Source: Caldilineaceae bacterium
GTDB lineage: Bacteria; Chloroflexota; Anaerolineae; Caldilineales; Caldilineaceae
Length of the DNA: 64,000 nucleotides
Reading direction: 5' to 3'
Assembly (NCBI GenBank): GCA_022827195.1
Contig: JAJDTL010000054.1
Coordinates: forward strand, 48,456-112,455
This document shows positions 18,605-28,231 of this stretch, one piece after another. The first letter of the stretch is position 1, and the number at the start of each line of letters is the position of its first letter. The notes below the pieces were generated by a model that was not told the DNA's origin, ran no database searches, and was given only the letters and a program-made list of their open reading frames with translations. A program made the position numbers and the translations under genes.

Positions 18605-19701
18605 CGTATCTTCGCCCGCGGGTCTAGCCAGCCATTGACCAGGTCGGCGGCAAATGTCAATCCGACCACCAGCAGGCCGCTGAGGAAGACGATCCCCTGC
18701 ACGAGAGGGTAGTCGCGGTTGCGCACGGCGTCGACGAGCGACATGCCGACTCCGGGCAGATTGAAGATGATTTCAATGATGACGGCATAGCTGACGACGG
18801 TGGCGGCGAAGTAGCCCAGTGCGGCGATAGTGGGCGCGAGCGAGGGCCGCAGCAGATAGCGCCAGTAGAAGCGCCAACCCTGTGTGCCGCGGATGATGGC
18901 CGCCTCGACGAACTCCTCAGAGCTGGTCTCGATGATGGATGATTGGAGTATGCGCGCCAGGACCGGAACGAGCACACAGTTGATCGTGAGCGCGGGCAGC
19001 CAGAGCGAGTAGAGATTGGCGGGAAATCCGGGAAAGTAGCCTGCGATGGGCGCCAGGTTGACCTGGACGGCGAAGAGCAGGATGAGCAATAGGCCGGAAA
19101 AGAAGACGGGGGTCGCCACGAAGACGGAGGCGACGATCTGGAAAAGGTGCCCGAACCAGGTGCGACGGTAGAGCGCGGCCGCGACGCCCAACGGCAGCGC
19201 CAGCACAACGGTCATGACGATCGTCGTCGCCGTCAGCCACAATGATACCGGCAGCCGCTTGCCGATGATGGAGAGGACCGGCTCGCGCGAACGGATCGAG
19301 AGGCCGAAGTCGCCGCGCGCCAGATTGGAGACATAGCGCCCGAACTGGCTGTGAAGCGGGCCGTCGATGCCGAGCAGCTTGCGGTAGGCGATCAGGTCCT
19401 CCTCGGTCGCCACGTCGCCCAGCAGGATCATGGCCGGATCGCCGGGGATGAGACGGACCAGGAGGAAGGCGAAGACCATCAGCAGGAAAGCGACGAGGAA
19501 CGCCTGCGCCAGCCGCCGCGTTACGGGATGGCGCAGCAGGCGAAGGGTTCCTGCGTAGAAGCGAGGAGAGAATGAGGGGGAGAGAGTAGAGGGAGGGGGA
19601 ACGTTCGCGGGCCCACCATCGACGTTTCGGGATGGCTGGCGGTCTTGATCCCGCTCGAGATCCCGGTTCCCGCTGCGCGCGGCTCCCCTCTCACTCCTCA
19701 C
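18601..19701 (-). CDS. Peptide-type ABC transporter permease (DppB-like)
   Basis: A permease with RLIPGDPAMILLGD after the first helix and the C-terminal EIIFNLPGVGMSLVDAVRNRDYP motif, both hallmarks of DppB/OppB. The annotated frame (366 residues) begins at GTG 19701 and has an unusual ~60-residue Arg/Ser/Pro-rich N-terminus before the first membrane helix. The true start may lie further in but no ATG is available there. Confidence 0.87.
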   Translation of the reverse strand: MRSERGAARSGNRDLERDQDRQPSRNVDGGPANVPPPSTLSPSFSPRFYAGTLRLLRHPVTRRLAQAFLVAFLLMVFAFLLVRLIPGDPAMILLGDVATEEDLIAYRKLLGIDGPLHSQFGRYVSNLARGDFGLSIRSREPVLSIIGKRLPVSLWLTATTIVMTVVLALPLGVAAALYRRTWFGHLFQIVASVFVATPVFFSGLLLILLFAVQVNLAPIAGYFPGFPANLYSLWLPALTINCVLVPVLARILQSSIIETSSEEFVEAAIIRGTQGWRFYWRYLLRPSLAPTIAALGYFAATVVSYAVIIEIIFNLPGVGMSLVDAVRNRDYPLVQGIVFLSGLLVVGLTFAADLVNGWLDPRAKIR

Positions 19702-19724
19702 GCTCTATTCCTCGCTTGCTGCTG

Positions 19725-19758
19725 TGCGGCGAATGGCCTGTGGCAGCCATTCGCCGCA
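19725..19758 (-). promoter_or_regulatory. Perfect 13-bp stem hairpin after binding-protein gene
   Basis: TGCGGCGAATGGC (19725-19737), an 8-nt loop, then the exact complement (19746-19758). It begins 9 nt after the stop of the binding-protein gene at 19768, the same distance as the hairpin at 9525-9556. It has no T tract. A likely role is protecting the abundant binding-protein mRNA from 3' decay. Confidence 0.7.
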
Positions 19759-19767
19759 GGTATCGAA

Positions 19768-21336
19768 TTACTGTTCTACGTCCGCTATCGGCACGACGAT
19801 AAAGTGCGATGCGCCGGTAACGGTCCTGACGATATTCTGGCCGATGCGGCTGCCGCCCATCACCGAGCGTTCACAGCAGGGGATGATCGACTGCACCTCG
19901 TAGCCGCGATACTGGATCTGGCGGATCAGCTCGTCGCGGGCATCCTGGTCAACGGTATTGGTCAGCTCGTCGAATAGCTGCTTCATTTCGTCGTCGTCGA
20001 TGCGCGACCGCTGCGCCCAGAAACCGTCGAGGAACTGGTTGCGCAGATAGCTCTCGGGCGGACCGCCGTTGTTGCCGGTAACGGCCCAGCCGGCATTGTA
20101 GTCGGGCGAATTGGCCATGATGTCCAGCGCGATACCTACCTCCTGGCCGTCCGCGGTCACCTCCATGTTGAGCTCTTTAAGCTGCTCGGCGAAGACCAGG
20201 ATGCTCTCGACATAGCCGGGCCGCGGGCCATAGGTCGTCACCGTGAAGGAGCAGCCGCCGTCCGCCCAGGGCGTGTCCGCCATCAACGCCTTGGCCGCTT
20301 CGAGGTCCTGCGCGCCGCCGTTGGGCAGAATGCCGACGTCGAGCGGCTGGCCGGTGTAGAAGTAGCCTATGACCGGCGGCGAGACGCCCAGAAGGGCGCG
20401 TTCATTGATCTCGGAGCGGTCGAGGGCCAGGGAAATTGCCTCGCGCACATCGCGATTTGAGAGACAGTGGTCGTCGGGAAGCTGCTGGTTGATGCTCAGG
20501 TGGAAGACACCGCCCAGCGCCACGACGAAGGTCTCGACGTCCGGCGGGAAGGTGGCTCGCGCCTGCGGCGGCAACTCGTAGACGTAGTCCAACTGGCCGG
20601 TGGCCAGCAGCAGCGAGCGCGAGGTCGGATCGGGCACCCAGTGCAGCTCAAGCTCCTGAACGGCCATCGGGCCGAGTTGGTAGTAGGGATTCTCCATCAG
20701 GGTCACGACGGGATCGCCGGGCTCACCCGAGGCGACATAGTAGGGGCCGGCGCTGACCGGATTGCGGAAGTAGCCATCCGGGTCGGCTTCGACCTGGGCC
20801 TGGGGATGAACGGAGAATCCGGTGCGGCCAAACCAGAAGGGCAGCGACGGTTCGGGCAGGCTCAGCGTCCAGACGACGGTGCGGTCATCGGTCGCCTCTA
20901 CGCTGACGACATTGGCGATTGGGCCCTGGTCGGTCGGCGGCGCGTCCTTGATGCGCTCCCAGGTGAATACGATGTCCTCAACCGTGACGGGCGTGCCGTC
21001 CGAGTACATCAGGTTTTCGCGCAGTGTGAAGGTATAGACGAGGCCGTCATCGGAAACATCCATCGATTCGGCCAGGTCGGGCTGCGGTACGCCGTACTGA
21101 TCGAAGCGCAGCAGCTGCCCGCTGATCAGCTTGATGGTCGAGCCTTCCGAGGTCTCGCCGGGCAGGGCCGGGTCGAAGTGCGTCAATGCGCCGGGCAGGC
21201 CGTAGCGCACCTTCGCCAGCGGCAGCATTGGCCCCGACTCCATCATCGGTTCCGCAGTGATTGGCTGGCAGCCGGCCAACAGAATCGCGAAAATGGCTAT
21301 CGCGAAAATGAACAGTTTGGGCTTTTTGGCATCCAT
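19768..21336 (-). CDS. Peptide-type ABC transporter substrate-binding lipoprotein
   Basis: A 522-residue SBP_bac_5 family protein. The signal MDAKKPKLFIFAIAIFAILL ends in a LLAGC lipobox, so Cys23 would be lipidated. The family motif follows as MYSDGTPVTVEDIVFTWERI. Such proteins bind peptides but also oligosaccharides, opines or glycosides. It is the first gene of a five-gene transporter cassette (binding protein, two permeases, two ATPases) that runs into the P450 gene. Confidence 0.9.
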   Translation of the reverse strand: MDAKKPKLFIFAIAIFAILLAGCQPITAEPMMESGPMLPLAKVRYGLPGALTHFDPALPGETSEGSTIKLISGQLLRFDQYGVPQPDLAESMDVSDDGLVYTFTLRENLMYSDGTPVTVEDIVFTWERIKDAPPTDQGPIANVVSVEATDDRTVVWTLSLPEPSLPFWFGRTGFSVHPQAQVEADPDGYFRNPVSAGPYYVASGEPGDPVVTLMENPYYQLGPMAVQELELHWVPDPTSRSLLLATGQLDYVYELPPQARATFPPDVETFVVALGGVFHLSINQQLPDDHCLSNRDVREAISLALDRSEINERALLGVSPPVIGYFYTGQPLDVGILPNGGAQDLEAAKALMADTPWADGGCSFTVTTYGPRPGYVESILVFAEQLKELNMEVTADGQEVGIALDIMANSPDYNAGWAVTGNNGGPPESYLRNQFLDGFWAQRSRIDDDEMKQLFDELTNTVDQDARDELIRQIQYRGYEVQSIIPCCERSVMGGSRIGQNIVRTVTGASHFIVVPIADVEQ

Positions 21337-21417
21337 CTTCTGACCTCCGTGAGAAAAGTGTGTTTGATAGCGAGCCGCTCGCGGCCGGTAAGAATTGCGG
21401 CCGCCGATCGCTAGGGA

Positions 21418-22449
21418 CTACTCCGCCACCTGTACGGGGCGGTTCGTCTTCAGAGATTCAACCGCAGCCTCGACCAGCAGCTGCGAGCGATAGCCGTCCT
21501 CGACGCTGACCATGGGCGGGTCACCTGCTTCGAGCGACTCGACGAAGTGGTTCATCTCGCTCGGATAGGCCTCGGCGTACTTGTAGAAGTAGAACTGCGA
21601 GCCGTCGGGGGGCCCGGAGAGCAGCCTGTCGTGCAGCGCGCCCGCGGCCGTGTAGCGGACGAGGCTGGTCTCGGGGCGGTTCTCGGCGCGCAGCATCCCC
21701 TTCGCGCCGTGCACTTCGAGCCGCTGGTCGTAGCCGTAGGTCGTGTGCCAGATATTGTTGATGTTGCACAGCGCGCCGCCGGCGGTCTTGAGCGTCGTCA
21801 GCGCGGCGTCGACCTCGCCCAACTCGCCCAGTTCCGGTTCGACCAGACACGAAGCCGCAACGTAGACTTCCACAGGCTCATCGTCGAGCAGCGCGCGGGC
21901 CAAGTCGAAGTCATGCACGGTCGACTCTCGCAGCAGCGTGTAGGGAGCGGTCTTGTAGGTCTCCCGGCTGAGTTCGAGCAGGGTTACCTTGGGATCGCGG
22001 TTGGTGAGCATGACCATTTGGACATCGCCGACCTCGCCGGCTTTTACTGCCTGGATCAGCGCCAGATGACCCGGCTCGAACCGCTTCATGAAGCCCATGA
22101 AGCTGGGCACGCCGGCCCTCCTGACCTCCTCGACCGCGGCGCGGGCGCCGGGGATGTCCTCGGCAAGCGGCTTTTCGCAGAAGACCGCCTTGCCCGCGCG
22201 TGCAGCCGCGACCACCAGCTGCGCGTGGGAGCTGGCCGGCGTCGTGATGACGACCGCGTCGACTTCGGGGTCGGCCAGGGCGCTTTCGCTGTCGTGCACG
22301 GCCAGGGCGCCGTACTGCGCGGCCAGTTCGTCGGCGGCGTGCGGCAGAAGGTCGCAGACGCTGTGTATCGTCGCCTTGGGATGCTGCGCCAGGGTGCGCG
22401 CGTGCCGTTTCCCCATCTGGCCGGCGCCGAAGATGCAGAATCGGACCAT
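21418..22449 (-). CDS. Gfo/Idh/MocA family oxidoreductase
   Basis: A 343-residue NAD(P)-dependent sugar or inositol dehydrogenase-like protein. The N-terminal dinucleotide motif is FGAGQMG (7-13); the catalytic EKPLAED motif follows at about residues 95-101, and a C-terminal alpha/beta sheet domain (SVEDGYRSQLLVEAAVES) is present. Its members oxidise sugar hydroxyls or act on inositols and amino sugars. It probably belongs with the neighbouring cupin and transporters. Confidence 0.9.
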   Translation of the reverse strand: MVRFCIFGAGQMGKRHARTLAQHPKATIHSVCDLLPHAADELAAQYGALAVHDSESALADPEVDAVVITTPASSHAQLVVAAARAGKAVFCEKPLAEDIPGARAAVEEVRRAGVPSFMGFMKRFEPGHLALIQAVKAGEVGDVQMVMLTNRDPKVTLLELSRETYKTAPYTLLRESTVHDFDLARALLDDEPVEVYVAASCLVEPELGELGEVDAALTTLKTAGGALCNINNIWHTTYGYDQRLEVHGAKGMLRAENRPETSLVRYTAAGALHDRLLSGPPDGSQFYFYKYAEAYPSEMNHFVESLEAGDPPMVSVEDGYRSQLLVEAAVESLKTNRPVQVAE

Positions 22450-22522
22450 TTCACAGTCCCAGTGGCTAGCGGCCGGTGGCTGGCAACCCGCTACGCGTCA
22501 CTTGTCACCGACCAACTTTTGC

Positions 22523-22942
22523 CTACCAGCTGCTGTCGGGCTGGATCTCTCCCCAGGTAGCGAGTTCGTCCCGGATCTCGGGCAGCGTGCTCCAGCCGGC
22601 CCCGATCGCCCAGAAGAGGCTGAGCACCTCATCGCCGTCGTTGGAGACCGAATGCTCATGCCCCTTGGGCACGAAGACGACGTCGCCTGCCTCCATGCGG
22701 TGCTCGACGCCCTCCATGTGCAGGATGCCGCGCCCGGCAATTATGTAGTAGACCTCGTCCTGCGCCGGATGCACGTCGGAGTGGCCGTGCGTGCCCGGGC
22801 GTACCCAGAAGAGGCCTGCGGTGTACTGGTCCGATCCGCACGTGTCTTCGGTGATCATGACACTGTCGCGCATCGTGCCGTCGGGCGACTGGATCAGGGG
22901 GACGTCCGTTACCTTGAACACATACCTCATGCCGTCTGCCAT
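22523..22942 (-). CDS. Cupin-domain protein
   Basis: A 139-residue single cupin. Motif 1 is present as GHSDVHPAQDEVYYIIAGRG (His, His, Glu metal ligands) and motif 2 as GDVVFVPKGHEHSVSN (His ligand). All four expected metal ligands are visible. ATG 22942 has an AAAGGAGA site. It may be a sugar isomerase or epimerase-type cupin or a small dioxygenase; the sequence does not decide. Confidence 0.85.
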   Translation of the reverse strand: MADGMRYVFKVTDVPLIQSPDGTMRDSVMITEDTCGSDQYTAGLFWVRPGTHGHSDVHPAQDEVYYIIAGRGILHMEGVEHRMEAGDVVFVPKGHEHSVSNDGDEVLSLFWAIGAGWSTLPEIRDELATWGEIQPDSSW

Positions 22943-23014
22943 GGCTTTCTTCTCCTTTCGAGATGGGTAATAGGTCGATGACCGGTTGACGAATGCCTAT
23001 CCGAATCGAACTGA

Positions 23015-23974
23015 CTACTGCGGGCCGCTCTGATGAGAATCGCTGTCAGACTGGGCAAGAAGACGCCGAACTTCGGGCATTCGTTCGATTGTTTCGTGGT
23101 CGAACGGCGCTCGCAGGCTGAGCAGAATGTGCTTAAATCCGATTTCGGCGTGCGCCCTAAATGCCTGGGCAACGGTGTCAGGTGGTCCCGCGGCCAGGAT
23201 CGATGGCTCGTAGCCCTCCAATCCGTGGTAGCGCAATGATGCCTCCAGCACGCGAAGCGCCTCGTCGGGATCGTCCCGAATTGTAACCCACTTGCTCGCC
23301 AATCGCTCAATGGTGTCCGGATCCCGCCCTACGGCCGCGCAATGGGCGCGCAAGACAGCGTCGCTGGCCTGAATCTGCTCCAGCGAGCCGAGCTGAGTGT
23401 GCCACATATCGGCGTACATTGCGACCGTGCGCAACGTTTTGCGGCGGCCCTGGCCCCCGATCAGAATGGGCACTCGCTGTTGCAGCGGCCGCGGGAACTG
23501 CTCCGCCTCCTGCATATTGTAGAAGCGGCCGCGGTGGGTCACCTTCTCGCCGTCGAGCAGGCGGCGAATCAGGGGTACGGCTTCGTGGAGCCGGTCCAGC
23601 CGTTCGCCCGCGCCGGCGCCAAAGTCGATTCCGAACATATGGTGCTCGTGGGCGTGCCATGCTCCGCCCAGGCCGAGGACGGCCCGCCCGCCGGTGATAT
23701 GGTCAACCGTCGTTGCCAGTTTCGCCACCAAGCCGGGGTTACGAAAGGTGATCGCGCCCACCAGTGTGCCGATTGTCGCCCGCTCTGTCAGCGCGCCGAG
23801 GCTGGCGATGGTTGCCCAGGCTTCGAAGATCGGATTGTGCCACGGGCCAACCGGACAAATAAGATGGTCGGATACCCAGAGAGAGTCGAATCCGGCCCGG
23901 TCCGCCGCGATTGCGGCAGCGCGCAGGGCCGGCCAATCGGTCTGCTGCGCCCAGAGAAGGGCGCCGATCTTCAT
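23015..23974 (-). CDS. LLM-class flavin/F420-dependent oxidoreductase
   Basis: A 319-residue luciferase-like monooxygenase fold protein. It begins MKIGALLWAQQTDWPALR, contains FDSLWVSDHL and the LGLGGAWHAHEHHMFGIDFG segment, typical of F420-dependent LLM enzymes. ATG 23974 is preferred over ATG 23980 because GAGGAGGGG sits 6 nt upstream of it. It lies between transporter genes and a cupin. Substrate unknown. Confidence 0.87.
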   Translation of the reverse strand: MKIGALLWAQQTDWPALRAAAIAADRAGFDSLWVSDHLICPVGPWHNPIFEAWATIASLGALTERATIGTLVGAITFRNPGLVAKLATTVDHITGGRAVLGLGGAWHAHEHHMFGIDFGAGAGERLDRLHEAVPLIRRLLDGEKVTHRGRFYNMQEAEQFPRPLQQRVPILIGGQGRRKTLRTVAMYADMWHTQLGSLEQIQASDAVLRAHCAAVGRDPDTIERLASKWVTIRDDPDEALRVLEASLRYHGLEGYEPSILAAGPPDTVAQAFRAHAEIGFKHILLSLRAPFDHETIERMPEVRRLLAQSDSDSHQSGPQ

Positions 23975-24031
23975 CTGCATCCCCTCCTCGAAACAACGGA
24001 CTGTGTACGGCGCGGGCCGTCGGCGCTTGTG

Positions 24032-25090
24032 TCAGGCGATGCCTGCTGCCGGCGACGCTTGCAACTCGGCAAAGTGGCAGGCGCTCGGATGGCCGTGGTC
24101 AAACCGATCGATCAGCTGCGGCCGGTCCTGGCTGCAGACCGGCTCGGCCTTCCAGCAGCGGGTCCGGAACGTGCAGCCCGAAGGCGGATCAACTGGGCTC
24201 GGCAGCTCACCCTCAAGCACGATCCGCTTCCTCTCCTTGCGGCCGACCGGATTGGGCACCGGAACGGCCGAGAGCAGGGCCTGCGTATAGGGGTGCGTTG
24301 GCCGCACGTAGATCTCTTCTTCGTCGCCGACTTCGACGATGCGACCCAAATGCATGACCGCGACGCGGTCGGAGATTTGCCGTACAACCGCCAGATCGTG
24401 GGCGATGAAGATGTAGGAAAGGCCCAGGTCGGCCTGGAGCTCGGCCAACAGGTTGATGACCTGGGCCTGCACCGAAACGTCGAGCGCGGAGACCGGCTCA
24501 TCGCAGATGATCAGCTCCGGCTGCAAGGCGAGGGCGCGGGCGATGCCGATGCGCTGGCGCTGCCCGCCGGAAAACTCGTGGGGATAGCGGCGGGCGTCGG
24601 TCGGCTGCAGCCCGACGCGCTCGAGCAACGCGCTGACTTTTGCGCCCTGTTCTTCCTTCGGCACGATGCCGGGGTGCACGACCCACGGCTCGGCGACGAT
24701 CTGGCCCACTTCCATACGCGGATTCAGCGATGCGAAGGGGTCCTGGAAGACCATCTGTATCTCGCGGCGCAGGGCCTGCACGGAGGCTTTCGACAGGGTG
24801 AAGAGATCCCGGCCCTTGAAATAGGCTGCTCCGCCGGTCGGTTCCTCCAGGCGCATCAGTGTCCTGGCGATGGTGGACTTGCCGCAGCCTGTCTCGCCGA
24901 CCAGCCCGAGCGTTTCGCCCCGGTGCAGGTCAAAACTTACGCCGTCGACCGCCTTGATCGTTCCCCGCCGGGCGCCCAGAAAACCCTTTCGCTCGATGGG
25001 ATAGTGCTTTACCAGGTCCTTGACGCTGAGCAGAGGCCCCTCTGGCTGTTCTTGCATGCCGGAGGCCGATTCGCCGCTGTCAATTGTCAT
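24032..25090 (-). CDS. Oligopeptide-type ABC transporter ATP-binding protein (OppF-like)
   Basis: A 352-residue ATPase with Walker A GETGCGKSTI, Q-loop FQDPFASLNPRM, signature FSGGQRQRIGIA, Walker B LIICDEPVSALD and a complete C-terminal oligo_HPY tail (PPSGCTFRTRCWKAEPVC) that may bind a metal or cluster. It overlaps the upstream permease-ATPase fusion gene by 11 nt, indicating coupled translation. Confidence 0.9.
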   Translation of the reverse strand: MTIDSGESASGMQEQPEGPLLSVKDLVKHYPIERKGFLGARRGTIKAVDGVSFDLHRGETLGLVGETGCGKSTIARTLMRLEEPTGGAAYFKGRDLFTLSKASVQALRREIQMVFQDPFASLNPRMEVGQIVAEPWVVHPGIVPKEEQGAKVSALLERVGLQPTDARRYPHEFSGGQRQRIGIARALALQPELIICDEPVSALDVSVQAQVINLLAELQADLGLSYIFIAHDLAVVRQISDRVAVMHLGRIVEVGDEEEIYVRPTHPYTQALLSAVPVPNPVGRKERKRIVLEGELPSPVDPPSGCTFRTRCWKAEPVCSQDRPQLIDRFDHGHPSACHFAELQASPAAGIA

Positions 25091-27107
25091 GCAAAAGATC
25101 CTCGAAACGGTGGCAGGCGGCGCTGCGCTCCTGCGAAACTGGGTAGAGCGGCGGCGGTTCGACCGAGCAGCGGTCGATCACGTAGGTGCAGCGGGGATGG
25201 AAGGGACAGCCGGACGGGATCAGGCGCAGATTGGGCGGCGCGCCGCTGATCTGCTGCAGAGAATCCAGCTTCTGATCGACGCGCGGCACGGATTCCAAAA
25301 GCCCCTTTGTGTAGGGATGAGCCGGACGGTTGTAGATCTCCTCGATCGGGCCTGTCTCAACAATTTTGCCAGCATACATCACAGCAACTCTATCGGCAAC
25401 GTCGGCCACGACGCCCAGATCGTGGGTGATGAGGATCAGACCCATGCCGGTCTCCTGCTGTAGCTCGGCGAGCAACTCCATAATCTGGGCCTGGATGGTG
25501 ACGTCCAAGGCGGTTGTGGGCTCGTCGGCGATGAGCAGGTCAGGGTCCAGTGCGATGGCAGAGGCGATCATCACGCGCTGGCGCATACCGCCGGAGAACT
25601 GGTGCGGGTAGTCGTGCACACGTTCGCGCGCGGATGGAATGCGCACACGGTCCATCAGCTCGATGGCTTTGGCTGTGGCTTCGCGTTTGGACGTGCCGCG
25701 ATGCTCCTGGAACATGGCGGCGATCTGTGAGCCGACCGTGTAAGCCGGGTTGAGTGCGCTCAACGGGTCCTGGAAGATCATCGCGATCCTCTCGCCGCAG
25801 AGGCGCCGGCGCCGCGCCGGCTGGACCTGCAGCAGGTCGACGCCGTCAAAGAGGACCGAGCCGCCGGTCACGAACGCGGGCGGGCTGTCGAGAATACCGA
25901 TGACGGCTTCGGCGCTGACCGTCTTGCCCGAGCCTGACTCGCCCAGAATGGCGAGGGTTTGACCGCGGTCCAGCGTGTAGCTGATTCCATTGACCGCGTT
26001 GAGCGTGCCTTCGGGTGTGCGGAAATTGACGCGCAGGCCGTTCACTTCGAGCAGATGGCGGCCTTTGGCGGCAGGCGTGTGCGGCGGTTCGGACATTTCG
26101 ATGCTGTCGCTGTGGACAGGGGCAACCGGCGCGTCCGTCGCGCTGCCCGGCCCGAGCGGGCTGGCGAACCAGCGCCAGCGCTGCACGGGATCGCTGACCA
26201 TGCGCAGCCAGGCTGCGGAGAGATTGAGCGAAAGGGCGGTCAATAGGATGGCGAGGCCGGGAAAGGTGATCAGCCACGGTGCGCTGGTTATGTAGTCGCG
26301 GCCTTCGGCGACCATGCGGCCCCAGGTGGGTGCGGGCGGCTGGATTCCCATGCCCAGGAAACTCAGGCCGGCCTCGGCGAGGATCACGATTGCGATTTCG
26401 AGTGTCGCCAGCACCAGGATCGGCGATGCCAGGTTGGGCAGGATGTGGCGGAAGATGATGCGGCTGTCGCTGCAGCCGATCGTTTGTGCGCCCTCGACGA
26501 AGGGCTGCTCGCGAAACGAAAGCGTGAGGCCGCGGGTCACGCGCGCGTAGATCATCCAGCGCGTCAGGGCAAAGACGATGACCAGGTTCCAGAAGCCGGT
26601 GCCGACGAGGAAGAGGATGAAGAGCGCCAGTAGCAGACCCGGAATGCCCAGGAGAACATCGACGCCGCGCATGACAAGGTCGTCGAGCCAGCCGCGATGG
26701 TAGCCGGCCATCAGGCCCAGCAGGATGCCGATCGTGCCCGAAGCCAGAACGCTGGCAAGGCCGACGGCGAGCGAGACGCGCGCGCCGTGTATCAGGCGGC
26801 TGAACAGGTCGCGGCCGAGCGGATCAGCGCCGAGGATATATCGAAAACCTTCTGCCTCGGCGGCGGGCATGGACATCGGCGGCAAATTGCGCGAGCGCAG
26901 ATTCTGGTCGAGGGGATCGTGGGGCGCGAGAAAGTCGGCTCCCACTGAGGCCACGAAGAGCGCAGCAAGGAAGATGAGCGGGAAGAGCATCAGCTTGTCG
27001 CGCCAGAGCGCGCGCAGCAGCTTGCGCGCGGTTATGCCGCGCGCAGCTTCAAATGGGTCTGGCACCGCGGGGCCGTCGCCGGCGGTCATCTGATTCGAAG
27101 CTGTCAC
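25080..27107 (-). CDS. Fused ABC permease-ATPase (DppC-DppD fusion)
   Basis: A 675-residue protein joining two subunits. Residues ~1-310 are a DppC-type permease with the GADPLGRDLFSRL motif and about six helices. A ~30-residue linker follows. Residues ~340-665 are a DppD-type ATPase with Walker A GESGSGKTV, signature FSGGMRQRVMIA, Walker B LLIADEPTTALD and a CPFHPRCTYVIDRC tail. The start is GTG 27107 with AAGGA upstream. With the permease at 27120, ATPase at 24032 and binding protein at 28232 it makes a full importer. The frame is continuous, so this is a real fusion in this assembly. Confidence 0.9.
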   Translation of the reverse strand: MTASNQMTAGDGPAVPDPFEAARGITARKLLRALWRDKLMLFPLIFLAALFVASVGADFLAPHDPLDQNLRSRNLPPMSMPAAEAEGFRYILGADPLGRDLFSRLIHGARVSLAVGLASVLASGTIGILLGLMAGYHRGWLDDLVMRGVDVLLGIPGLLLALFILFLVGTGFWNLVIVFALTRWMIYARVTRGLTLSFREQPFVEGAQTIGCSDSRIIFRHILPNLASPILVLATLEIAIVILAEAGLSFLGMGIQPPAPTWGRMVAEGRDYITSAPWLITFPGLAILLTALSLNLSAAWLRMVSDPVQRWRWFASPLGPGSATDAPVAPVHSDSIEMSEPPHTPAAKGRHLLEVNGLRVNFRTPEGTLNAVNGISYTLDRGQTLAILGESGSGKTVSAEAVIGILDSPPAFVTGGSVLFDGVDLLQVQPARRRRLCGERIAMIFQDPLSALNPAYTVGSQIAAMFQEHRGTSKREATAKAIELMDRVRIPSARERVHDYPHQFSGGMRQRVMIASAIALDPDLLIADEPTTALDVTIQAQIMELLAELQQETGMGLILITHDLGVVADVADRVAVMYAGKIVETGPIEEIYNRPAHPYTKGLLESVPRVDQKLDSLQQISGAPPNLRLIPSGCPFHPRCTYVIDRCSVEPPPLYPVSQERSAACHRFEDLLHDN

Positions 27108-27119
27108 TCGTATCCTTCT

Positions 27120-28037
27120 TTAGCCGAAACGCACCTTCGGGTCCAGGTAGGAGTAGGTAAGGTCAACCAGCAGATTGGTGACGATAATCATGACCGCCAC
27201 GACAAAGACGAGTGCCTCGATCAGCGGCAGGTCGCGATTTGTCACTGCCGAGACGATGAGGAGGCCCAGGCCGGGCCAGGCGAATACGGTCTCGACGACG
27301 ACTGCACCGTTGAGCGTGGAGATCGCCTCGTCGCCGGAGAGAGTGATGATAGGAATAAAAGCGTTCTTGAGCGCCTGGCCGAGGACAATTCTGCGCTCTT
27401 TGAAGCCCTTGGCGCGCGCGGTCTTGATGTAAGGCCTGCTCAGCTGATCGAGCATAGCGCTGCGGGTTACCTGTGCGACGCGGCCGAGCGGCCTGAGCGA
27501 CAGGGTCAGGGCGGGCAGGATGATGAACTTCAACGAGCCGGAGCCGGACGTTGGCAGCAATCGCAGCTGAACGGCGAAGAGGAGGATCAGCATCAGCCCG
27601 ATCCAGAAGTCGACGGCGGAGGCGCCGGTCAGGGAGATGACGTTGACGGCTTTGTCCACGGGTGAACCGGGCCTCCAGGCGGCGAGCGAGCCCAGCAGCA
27701 TGGCCAGAGGCAGCGCGAACAGCATGGTCACGCCGGCGAGCTTGAGGGTGGCGGGAAGCCGTTCCAACGCCATCGGCAGCGCCGGTCTGAGCTGCCACCA
27801 CGAGTTGCCGAAATCGCCGGAGAGGACGCCGCGTGCATAGCGCCCGAACTGGACGAGGGGCGGCTGGTCGTAGCCGAAGCGCTTCTCGAGCGTTTTGACA
27901 TCGTCGGCGCGCGCTTCCGGGCCCAGGATAAGGACGGCCGGATTGCCGATGACGCGTCCTGCAAAGAAGACGAGGGTCAGGACAACCACGAGGACGAAGA
28001 GCGACTGGACCAGTCGACGTGCCACGTAGCGGGCCAT
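27120..28037 (-). CDS. Oligopeptide-type ABC transporter permease (DppB-like)
   Basis: A 305-residue permease with an N-terminal helix (QSLFVLVVVLTLVFFAG), the EARADDVKTLEKRFGYD periplasmic segment and the C-terminal VVVETVFAWPGLGLLIVSAV motif of the DppB family. ATG 28037 follows TAAGGAG with good spacing. It partners the fused permease-ATPase 12 nt downstream. Confidence 0.9.
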   Translation of the reverse strand: MARYVARRLVQSLFVLVVVLTLVFFAGRVIGNPAVLILGPEARADDVKTLEKRFGYDQPPLVQFGRYARGVLSGDFGNSWWQLRPALPMALERLPATLKLAGVTMLFALPLAMLLGSLAAWRPGSPVDKAVNVISLTGASAVDFWIGLMLILLFAVQLRLLPTSGSGSLKFIILPALTLSLRPLGRVAQVTRSAMLDQLSRPYIKTARAKGFKERRIVLGQALKNAFIPIITLSGDEAISTLNGAVVVETVFAWPGLGLLIVSAVTNRDLPLIEALVFVVAVMIIVTNLLVDLTYSYLDPKVRFG

Positions 28038-28231
28038 TCAGACACTCCTTACAAATCAGGAGAGAAGGAAGAGGAGAGGAGAGAGAACTGCCAGTTGCCT
28101 CTTTCTCACTCCTCTCTTGACGATCGGTGGACAGTGGAGGCCGCTCACGCCGAAGTCAGAAGATCCGAGCGAACGGCTTCCACATGCTGCAGGACAACTC
28201 TTACCAATTCTGAGTTTGTCGTACGCGGCTC

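Noticed and set aside
23342..25249. Long plus-strand open frame (635 codons) opposite LLM and OppF-like genes
   Set aside because: No recognizable domain; both minus-strand genes have full motifs.
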